Made by a program: the position numbers and the translations under genes
The notes under the pieces: model-generated
The model's input: only the letters and a program-made list of their open reading frames with translations
Database searches by the model: none
What the model was told of the DNA's origin: nothing
Source: an uncultured Saprospiraceae bacterium
GTDB lineage: Bacteria; Bacteroidota; Bacteroidia; Chitinophagales; Saprospiraceae
Reading direction: 5' to 3'
Assembly: GCA_937930815.1 (NCBI GenBank)
Contig: CALHBQ010000264.1
Location: forward strand, 1 to 38,445
Length of the DNA: 38,445 nucleotides
Shown here: positions 34,101-38,445 of the stretch, piece by piece
How the letters are laid out: every line of letters begins with the position of its first letter
Position numbering within the stretch: the first letter of the stretch is position 1

Positions 34101-35598
34101 TGGCGCATGTATAGAGTTTGAGTTATTGTCAGCAGGGATGATATTTGATTCGATATCTGAAACTGTAATAGTTGAGAATGACGTTTTAGTCCAAACCAAT
34201 TCATTGTTTACTGGGACATCGGTAATGAATTATGATTCTGTCATAGTAGAAGAAGCGAATCAATTTTTTGATGCATCAATTGGTCTTCAAATTACGACGT
34301 TAAACGCAACGGTCGATTTTGATTTTCCTAATTTCCCAGGTGTGCCATGTAGAGAAGTAACCTTAAATTATTACCAATCTGGTAACCTAAACAACATAAG
34401 TGTCAACGATCAACCAATACAGATTTTTACAAATTTTGAGGACATTCCATACACTATTGGAAATGGAGTCAATGTAGAAGTGTTCCCAGTCAATAGCCGA
34501 GAAGGAAGTATAAAGCTTAAAGGGTTTATTAGACAATTAAAGATTGGAGGTTCAAATTTAAGTATTGACAATATCTGTTACAACGAGTGCCAAAACTTAA
34601 CAAGCGTTTGGCCTGGTGATATCAATACGGATAATTTAGTGAGTAATCTTGATATACTCAATTTAGGTGTTGCTTTTGGGGCTGTCGGACCAATGCGAGA
34701 TGAATTCAATGTAAATTGGGAAGAATTATCAAGTGAAGATTGGCTTAGAAATTTTGGTCGAGGAGTCAATTTCAAACATAGTGATTGTAACGGTGATGGT
34801 ATCATTGATAAAAATGATTTGGAGGTCATGGAAGCCAATTATGGTTTATCCAATGATCCAATTCTAACTTTTCCACCAGAAATTCCACCGCCAACAGCTC
34901 CAAGAATTTATATTGAATATCCAGATCCAAGTACAATTGAACCGAATGTTCCATTTACAATGAATGTGATGTTGGCCGAAGAATCTAACCCAATATTCAA
35001 CTTGTATGGTTTAGCATTTAATCTGCGATACGACAATACTTCGATCCAAATCTTACAAGATGTTACATACCCTCCAAGCTGGTACGGAGATCAAAATAAT
35101 GACTTAGTTACGATTGATAAAGTTTTCAATAGCGCAGGTGTTGCAAACATTGGCATGACGCGTATCAATCAAGAAAATGTAACAGGCTATGGTATGATTG
35201 CCCAAATTGATGGGATTATCATTGTGGAAGATATCGTACAACGCCAAGGAAGGATAGACATCGAGATAGATGGTATTGCTTCTATTTCAAAAGATGAATT
35301 ATCGGTGCCAATTAATGGGACAGTGAGTACGCTTGGATTTGAACCTTCGAGCACAATTCAAACTTTTGACGGAAGTCTTGAAGTTTTTCCAAATCCAACA
35401 AATGACAAATTCTATTTTGAAATAGATAATGAACAAAAAATTGATTTGATAGAAATTTTATCCGCAGATGGAAAGGTCTTGCAATCGCTCATCCCAAAGG
35501 CGAACTATGTTTCTCTTGACCAACATCTGCCAGGCATTTATATTGTCAAATTTGTTATTGATGGCAACCAATATTATGATAAGGTTGTAAAACAATAG
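28171..35598 (+). CDS. Giant T9SS-exported repeat protein with dockerin-like and cohesin-like modules
   Basis: 2475 residues. A signal peptide (MNYFLKPTIIIAIFLTLFAN, then PLLGQQ) is followed by an N-terminal domain (about 28-200). About 19 tandem repeats of 88-100 residues follow (roughly 207-1976, each opening at a Cys: 207, 305, 404, 500, 592, 684, 780, 870, 970, 1062, 1155, 1248, 1338, 1428, 1518, 1606, 1699, 1793, 1887). The repeat pattern is C-D-A-D-G-N-F near residue 20, a strand with I-D-F-D, N-G-x-x-x-G-T-F-x-Y, L-G-P-F-x-G-D-G, and a Cys pair at the end. A second copy of the N-terminal domain (about 1979-2140) closes the array. Then come two dockerin-like calcium loops (D2150-x-N-x-D and D2205-x-N-x-D, each with the Asp at loop position 12), a cohesin-like beta domain (about 2245-2395) and a type A sorting domain (LEVFPNPTNDKFYFE ... 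GIYIVKF). It is probably a long surface or released filament for binding or adhesion; no catalytic domain is seen. The frame is unbroken over 7.4 kb. Confidence 0.93.
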   Translation: MNYFLKPTIIIAIFLTLFANPLLGQQTGCYTLDNFLLGNKLGQSFSSLPGDSIGNEAGMYVTAELFYLEDNNFAFDSLTVVNDEVQSEFYHGINNLLSLRNITAKFDVFDALGEAYHIQIHGYNEGNGVNFGFNGNIPRFYENFSEVPTFLYPGVEFEAIEVPNPNGSGTYFVISIFSDTNIYEVSIGGENILIDNFCFDQNPNVDCKIYNPMNVPVCGPDNSLSLDLYVSHTPANDLLVNVSLSGIPLGVRTLSNKKIVLSNLQQLGNLPDILEVVLEEVDGNCTSTTFIRKPECTGTNPLDPCQIIDPSFSFSYCDANGDFLANLNFDTTGVTDSFQLRILSNFLETYSYSDLPITIPFNDSMDWIDVNTGLNWIAEITDIGIDSCRTSFRTNDVLLCGNDCTFSNFVVTDVSCKTSLDSFFLSFNFDTIQPLNDSFAVIVDQNFIGTFGYDQLPIQNMAIEHSGYNFHSLTVFDYTGSDIPTTCQNTINFPTLCRECPENLTAGMISPPNISGQYTFFVDMYRPANELGRFELFYDNNLIDTFSYSQLPLGQNFNCLDYSDSLKISIKDIDNANCEASTLLLINCDSVCYVPNYTTNILNCSTTNFDLNLDFNPTNNPITVRVSVNGTTVGTGSVAGSLTFQNIPLQTAGNLNILVCEIGNPNPDCCVEVEIPNPCPIPQCELEILNATPSACDADGNFIIDLEVSASNPTGSNFVIFVNGNLQTTSNYNQNLQQFQLGPFDGTVTTPFEIEIFDVLNNDCIASLDLNSPNCKPTPCSISSIEADITNCVGDNFSLDIDFEYNNVSSSFFTLFVEGEAQGFRPFNTVPFNISNLTSDGDDEISVRICDLEDNACCATILIPNICNDCEILDFQVTPQSCNTNQRFNFLLTSEINALPTDSFDVFVDRQLYTSFGFLDLPTLNSTGLLIGDFDGSILTGYTIGIASKTYNFCSKDTTLQYICPPPPSCELSNLTITDLPCDADGNYLIDIDFDRANTLSDSFNLYQNGLIYGTYHYDELSLQIGSFEGDGSTLNFLATDLIDSDCRITSSITGPQCVQPCAMSNLILQPTQCNSDGTYNLVLNFIAANPTSDRFEVYIDGSLNGTYTYADDLPLQINSLPGNDSNVDIVIRDIENIDCRISGFYQSPFCTLPCSIENFVAEAEGCDIDGNFLINIDFDLLNPVSDSFQIFINGVNNGIFLNDNTSIQMGPFPGNQSTLDFEVIDVGDQDCSATTTLVSPNCVVRSCQLWGFDATLQNCDANQEFTATIDFNYLDEGSGFELFENGISKGNFNYGSPLNVGPYPADGSTINFEIIDNEDTNCRLTGTIKSPVCNPPCDLSGLEINDTKCLGDGNFSFELKFDRQFASDSFNLSGPNGFQATYSYLEMPILVGPLNGDGTTSYPFQITDQLSSNCTIAFSIFAEDCVCEISNLIASTTACDANQKYSINLDFDVKNSGTSFLLEGNGFSQQYDYQDLSLIFGSFDGNETTNTYTVTDVSRSGCSETFDITAPLCVEPCVLSDVEITEIICDNQGSFTATIDFTHNNDLSSEFRIGQEIFTYSSLPITIGPFVGDGTTTQNLTITDLTDQACTLPLFIPANFCGANCSITNLQALVSACDSSGNFNLDLQFDFDNTNQAGFLATVNGIPVGTFSYNVPQPISLGTFPGDNVTNYNVAVFDLESSLCFSAVSLPPVNCLPCEFTELTTTITDCDANEDFSVWLRFKEQNGSSNGFTITGNGVNYGSYAYSDLPLNLGPFDGDGTSVYEFLINDIADSECNIETSIGPVDCEIDNCKIYDVSSTPTACDANGEFFVDLRLKNDDPGNDGFSVRGNGTVYGIFSYGALPIRLGPFVGDGNTDYEFIISDVEKSDCVNYTTIGSIDCNITDCSITDLNIELLDCNGDGTYQVEVDFKYENETNTTFDLSTTRGLFGTYNLSDLPLTITDFPINGNPFDAIRVCMTDSHICCASSFFPAPDCDGACIEFELLSAGMIFDSISETVIVENDVLVQTNSLFTGTSVMNYDSVIVEEANQFFDASIGLQITTLNATVDFDFPNFPGVPCREVTLNYYQSGNLNNISVNDQPIQIFTNFEDIPYTIGNGVNVEVFPVNSREGSIKLKGFIRQLKIGGSNLSIDNICYNECQNLTSVWPGDINTDNLVSNLDILNLGVAFGAVGPMRDEFNVNWEELSSEDWLRNFGRGVNFKHSDCNGDGIIDKNDLEVMEANYGLSNDPILTFPPEIPPPTAPRIYIEYPDPSTIEPNVPFTMNVMLAEESNPIFNLYGLAFNLRYDNTSIQILQDVTYPPSWYGDQNNDLVTIDKVFNSAGVANIGMTRINQENVTGYGMIAQIDGIIIVEDIVQRQGRIDIEIDGIASISKDELSVPINGTVSTLGFEPSSTIQTFDGSLEVFPNPTNDKFYFEIDNEQKIDLIEILSADGKVLQSLIPKANYVSLDQHLPGIYIVKFVIDGNQYYDKVVKQ

Positions 35599-35632
35599 GC
35601 CAAGAATAAATTCTTGACCTATCATCATTTTT
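35597..35632 (+). terminator. Terminator overlapping the stop of the giant gene
   Basis: AGGCCAAGAA (35597-35606) pairs with TTCTTGACCT (35611-35620) around TAAA, with one wobble pair, followed by ATCATCATTTTT. The stem begins inside the TAG stop codon. Confidence 0.65.
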
Positions 35633-35728
35633 CCAGCGTTTTAGAATGAATGGGTTTGTTGAAAGCCAATTTTATTTAATAAAAGCTGAAAATAGAGACC
35701 GTTTCTGGGGACAGGAGCGGTCTTTTTC
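35628..35728 (+). ncRNA. Candidate structured RNA, copy A (3' of the giant gene)
   Basis: It begins TTTTTCCAGCGTTTTA, has TTTGTTGAAAGCCAATT at 35655-35671, a GC(G)TTTTA/TAAAAGC stem, and ends in a hairpin AGACCG (35696-35701) / CGGTCT (35718-35723) with a TTTTT tail. Copy B at 36246-36396 shares the start, the 17-nt block and the hairpin loop (TGGGGA) but with different stem bases that still pair. No promoter was found close upstream, so it may be transcribed by read-through of the giant gene or cut from its 3' UTR. A frame over it (35646-35897, 83 codons) does not look like a protein. Confidence 0.55.
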
Positions 35729-36202
35729 TTTTAGAAGTCCTTGTCTTTTATTAAAACCTCTATCTCCAATTTGGGCAAGGATAACTCCAAAACCCAAATT
35801 TCATTATTTTCAAGTATGGTTTCTAACACAAATACCCAGTTTGTGGTATAAATTGAGTCCAATTAGGAAATTTTCTCATGTAAACGAGAAATTCTAATCT
35901 TCTTCTTCCTTAATTACTAATTCTTTCAAAAATACCATAATCCCCAAAAAATAATTAAAATAACATTGAACTATCTGTAACATATTGGAGCATCTATTAC
36001 AACTTTCGCTCAATTTCCACTTCAAAACAACCAATTCCAATATATAAAGAATATTTTCACTATAAATCACTTTTTTTTTAGAAAAAAGTAGCTTTTATAA
36101 TTAAAAATAATCAGTTTTTAAGCATAAAATATTTCATAAACAACTGATTTACAGTACATTAAGTTGTTTTTTATATTTTTTACATCCAATAATTATCAAT
36201 TT
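35729..36202. other. AT-rich region between the two RNA elements
   Basis: Very AT-rich, with no protein-like frame. It contains hairpins ACTTTTTTTT/AGAAAAAAGT near 36071-36090 and AAACAACT (36138-36145) / AGTTGTTT (36162-36169), the second followed by a T-rich run. Nothing else could be supported. Confidence 0.45.
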
Positions 36203-36239
36203 TTGTTCTTTTTATCAACCCTGATATGCTGCATCTTTG
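36203..36239 (+). promoter_or_regulatory. Orphan promoter for RNA copy B
   Basis: TTG at 36203-36205 (in TTTTTGTTCTTTTT) and CATCTTTG at 36232-36239, followed by TATTGTC, match the promoter of the giant gene with the same 26-nt spacing between elements. No credible gene follows before the terminator at 36359, so it is an orphan promoter. Confidence 0.6.
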
Positions 36240-36245
36240 TATTGT

Positions 36246-36396
36246 CATTAAAAGTAATGAACAAACATTTAAGAATTTTTCCAGGGTACTAAATGCTGTT
36301 TGTTGAAAGCCAATTAGTACAAAATAAATTCTGATGAAAGTCAGAATAATTATAGTTTAAGGCCACTCTTTTGGGGAAAGGGGTGGCCTTTTTTGT
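36246..36396 (+). ncRNA. Candidate structured RNA, copy B, with its own promoter and terminator
   Basis: About 150 nt between an orphan promoter and a terminator. It contains TTTTTCCAG at 36276-36284, stem-loop 1 GTACTAA (36286-36292) / TTAGTAC (36314-36320), whose loop and 3' side hold the shared block TTTGTTGAAAGCCAATT (36299-36315), stem-loop 2 ATTCTGA (36328-36334) / TCAGAAT (36341-36347), and a terminator AAGGCCAC (36359-36366) / GTGGCCTT (36383-36390) with a T-run. An 11-codon frame (36257-36292, MNKHLRIFPGY) is present but probably fortuitous. It matches no RNA family I know; it is not 6S, SRP or tmRNA by motif. Confidence 0.6.
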
Positions 36397-36435
36397 TTTT
36401 TAGAAACTAAACTTATCGCAATCCTTTTAATAGAT

Positions 36436-36443
36436 TATATTTG
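36436..36443 (+). promoter_or_regulatory. -7 box (TATATTTG) of the ABC-F gene
   Basis: TATATTTG matches TAnnTTTG exactly and is followed by CGG. It places the transcript start near 36450 and decides the ATG at 36462 over the in-frame TTG at 36441, which lies inside the box. Leader about 12 nt. Confidence 0.65.
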
Positions 36444-36461
36444 CGGTCAAAAAAAATCTGG

Positions 36462-38372
36462 ATGCTTAATTTGAGTAATATTTTTGTGAAGTATGGAGAT
36501 CGAGTTTTGCTCGATGAAATTTCGGTAACAATTACCGATAGGGAAAAAATTGGATTGATTGGACGAAATGGAGCTGGAAAATCTACCCTTTTCAAAATTT
36601 TGGCGAATGTGCAAAGCCCACATGAAGGACACATCGCTCGCCCAAACAATACCTCTATTGGATACCTTCATCAAGAGATGAGTTTGCCGCTGGGCAAAAC
36701 AGTGATGGAAGAAACGCTCACCTGTTTTGAGGAGCTAAAAACAATAGAAAAAAAATTAGAAGAACTTACCAATCAAATAGAAACGCGAACGGATTACGAA
36801 TCAGATGCTTATTCAGATATACTGAACGATCATGCCGATTTGAGTACTCGATTTGAAATACTCGGAGGTAGCAGTATGCAAGCTGATACAGAACGAGTTT
36901 TGAAAGGTCTTGGCTTTAAACAAAAGGACTTCCAAAGATTAGTAGACGAATTTAGTGGTGGATGGCAGATGAGAATCGAATTAGCAAAAATGCTTTTGCA
37001 ACGCCCTGATTATTTATTGCTGGATGAGCCGACCAATCACCTTGATATCGAATCTATCATTTGGTTGGAAAATTTCTTAAAAGATTATACAGGAGTAGTC
37101 ATCACTATTTCTCACGATAAAGAATTTTTGAATAACGTTACCAAACGTACTTTAGAATTGGAGTTAGGTAATGTTTATGATTATAAAGCGGCTTATTCTA
37201 AAGCTATGGTTTTGCGAGAAGAACGTCGTGAAAAGCAAATGAGTTCTTTTAAAAATCAGCAAAAAGTAATTGCGCAAAAAGAAAGAACGATTAGCCGATT
37301 TATGGCAAAGGCAACCAAAACGAGCCTTGCTCAATCGATGCAAAAGCAGCTGGATAAAATGGAACGCGTTGAAGTTGCGGCAGAGGATACAGCGGTCATG
37401 AATTTGAGATTTGTAGATCCGCCTCGCTCAGGTGACATCGTGGTTGAAGGAAAAAATATTTCGAAATCTTATGGAGATTTGGATGTTTTACAAAATGTAA
37501 ACCTGCAAATTGAAAGAGGTGAACGTGTTTCTTTTGTAGGTCAAAATGGTCAAGGAAAAACCACGCTTGCCAAAATTTTGATTGATCAAATCAAATCGAC
37601 CGCTGGCGAAGTAAAATTGGGACACAATGTTCATTTAGGTTATTATGCCCAAAACCAATCCGATGAATTAGACCTAAAAAGAACGGTTTTGGAAATCATG
37701 GAAGACCACTCTCCTGCAGAGATGAGAACCAAATTGCGAAAGATTCTAGGTTCGTTCATGTTCAGTGGAGATGATGTCGAGAAGAAGGCTTCTGTGCTTT
37801 CTGGAGGGGAACGAGCAAGGTTAGCATTAGCTTGCATGATGCTTCGACCAATTAACTTGTTGGTACTCGATGAGCCAACCAATCACCTTGACATGCTTTC
37901 TAAGGATGTTTTAAAAAAAGCAATCAAGGAATATAAAGGAACCTTAATTGTCGTATCTCACGATCGGGATTTCCTCAAAAATTTGACTGATAAAACCATC
38001 GAATTTAGAGATAAAAAACTCTATGAGCATTTAGGCGATATTGATTATTTCCTTGAGCGAAGGAAGATGGAAAATATGCGGGAAGTAGAGCTTCAAAAGA
38101 AAGTCGCTGCTGCAAAGAAGGATAAAGTATTGACCACTGAAGAGTTTCAAGAAAGAAAACAAGTTCAGCGTGCTGTCCAAAATGTCGAAAAGAAAATTGC
38201 TAAATACGAAGAAGAAATCGCTGCTATCCAAAAAGATATGGAGACCGTTTCTTTTTATGAAAAACCTGACTCGAAGGACATCATGAAAAAATTAGAAACA
38301 CTCAAAGCAGATTTAGAAAAGGCAATGGAAACCTGGGAAGAAGCGCAGCTGAATTTGGAAAAATATGAATAA
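36462..38372 (+). CDS. ABC-F family ATPase (translation factor type)
   Basis: 636 residues from ATG at 36462 (MLNLSNIFVKYGDRVLLDEI). Two ABC ATPase domains: Walker A GRNGAGKST (about 34-42) and GQNGQGKTT (about 360-368). The signatures are EFSGGWQMR and LSGGERARL, and the Walker B/D-loops both read DEPTNHLD. A linker of charged helices (the P-site tRNA-interaction motif of ABC-F, about 235-320) separates the domains. There are no membrane segments, and a C-terminal coiled coil of about 80 residues (ERRKMENMREVELQKKVAAA onward) is present, as in Uup and YheS types rather than the shorter EttA. ABC-F proteins bind the ribosomal E site and affect stalled translation; some protect from antibiotics. 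Which role applies cannot be read from sequence. Confidence 0.95.
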   Translation: MLNLSNIFVKYGDRVLLDEISVTITDREKIGLIGRNGAGKSTLFKILANVQSPHEGHIARPNNTSIGYLHQEMSLPLGKTVMEETLTCFEELKTIEKKLEELTNQIETRTDYESDAYSDILNDHADLSTRFEILGGSSMQADTERVLKGLGFKQKDFQRLVDEFSGGWQMRIELAKMLLQRPDYLLLDEPTNHLDIESIIWLENFLKDYTGVVITISHDKEFLNNVTKRTLELELGNVYDYKAAYSKAMVLREERREKQMSSFKNQQKVIAQKERTISRFMAKATKTSLAQSMQKQLDKMERVEVAAEDTAVMNLRFVDPPRSGDIVVEGKNISKSYGDLDVLQNVNLQIERGERVSFVGQNGQGKTTLAKILIDQIKSTAGEVKLGHNVHLGYYAQNQSDELDLKRTVLEIMEDHSPAEMRTKLRKILGSFMFSGDDVEKKASVLSGGERARLALACMMLRPINLLVLDEPTNHLDMLSKDVLKKAIKEYKGTLIVVSHDRDFLKNLTDKTIEFRDKKLYEHLGDIDYFLERRKMENMREVELQKKVAAAKKDKVLTTEEFQERKQVQRAVQNVEKKIAKYEEEIAAIQKDMETVSFYEKPDSKDIMKKLETLKADLEKAMETWEEAQLNLEKYE

Positions 38373-38380
38373 ACTCAACC

Positions 38381-38445
38381 GTGAGAGAACAATTCAAAAC
38401 GCACCTTTATCGTCTTATTTCTCCAACTGATAAAATTCTTTTGGC
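38381..38445 (+). CDS. Possible start of a further gene (runs off the window)
   Basis: A GTG at 38381 opens a frame without stop to the window edge, reading MREQFKTHLYRLISPTDKIL plus two more residues, 8 bp after the ABC-F stop. The close spacing suggests translational coupling in an operon. An ATG frame overlapping the ABC-F stop (38365) ends after 21 codons and is not a gene. Only 21 complete codons are visible, so both the start and the existence of the gene are uncertain. Confidence 0.35.
   Translation, partial: MREQFKTHLYRLISPTDKILL

Noticed and set aside
28171-35598. CRISPR-like or tandem DNA repeat in the 7.4-kb repetitive gene
   Set aside because: The repetition is at protein level with diverged DNA (~276-bp period). 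No identical short repeats with unique spacers occur here or elsewhere in the window.
35646-35897. 83-codon rightward frame after the giant gene
   Set aside because: It runs over RNA copy A and its terminator, shows no protein-like pattern, and has no counterpart in copy B.
36257-36292. 11-codon open frame in RNA copy B
   Set aside because: It is not present in copy A and its end lies within stem-loop 1, so it is probably fortuitous, although a leader peptide cannot be fully excluded.
1-38445. tRNA or rRNA genes
   Set aside because: I found no GGTTCRANNCC-type T-arm with a matching acceptor stem and no conserved rRNA stretches. A tRNAscan or Infernal run would be decisive.

Overview
The window looks like a chromosomal segment of a Bacteroidota bacterium, most likely of the Saprospiria/Lewinella type (a placement by inference, not proof). 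The supporting signs are AT-rich DNA, start codons without clear Shine-Dalgarno sequences, Bacteroidota-type -7 boxes (TAnnTTTG), several secreted proteins ending in type IX secretion (T9SS) C-terminal sorting domains, a Dcd with the length and C-terminus I associate with Bacteroidota, and a lysine/alanine-rich histone-H1-like protein with a helix-hairpin-helix tail. I see no rRNA, tRNA, CRISPR array, transposase or phage gene.

Layout. 1-1150: 5' part of an lpxD-like gene (leftward, running off the window) and a cold-shock protein. 1413-7483: a five-module, cysteine-paired helical secreted protein, two leftward T9SS cargo proteins (one with PKD and Ig-like modules) and a YceI-family protein. 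7744-12589: a leftward block with a Crp/Fnr regulator, a MerR regulator with a degenerate cobalamin-binding domain, the H1-like/HhH protein and a secreted purple-acid-phosphatase-like metallophosphoesterase. 12817-23266: mostly housekeeping genes, namely glyA plus a small helical protein, a phosphopantetheinyl transferase, dcd, a monoacylglycerol-lipase-like hydrolase, 3-hydroxybutyryl-CoA dehydrogenase, a Nudix hydrolase divergent from pyrE, an M42 peptidase, ilvE and rluD. 23705-27923: two tandem paralogous secreted proteins and a convergent large helical protein whose stop codon overlaps theirs. 28171-35598: one gene for a 2475-residue secreted protein with about 19 cysteine-rich repeats between two copies of the same terminal domain, then a dockerin-like pair, a cohesin-like domain and a T9SS tail. 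35628-36396: two related candidate structured RNAs. 36462-38372: an ABC-F ATPase, then perhaps the start of another gene.

How the parts relate. The housekeeping genes serve one-carbon, nucleotide, branched-chain amino-acid, acyl-CoA and ribosome metabolism and do not form one pathway. The accessory part is a set of exported proteins made for the T9SS route (3220-6543, 23705-26481, 28171-35598), separated by palindromic intergenic elements and strong bidirectional terminators.

The most interesting signal is at 35628-36396. Two RNA-like elements share a TTTTTCCAG start, the block TTTGTTGAAAGCCAATT and a 3' terminator hairpin whose stems differ in sequence but keep pairing. The second copy has its own promoter, which closely matches the promoter of the giant repeat gene. 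That points to an undescribed small RNA family linked to the giant secreted protein.
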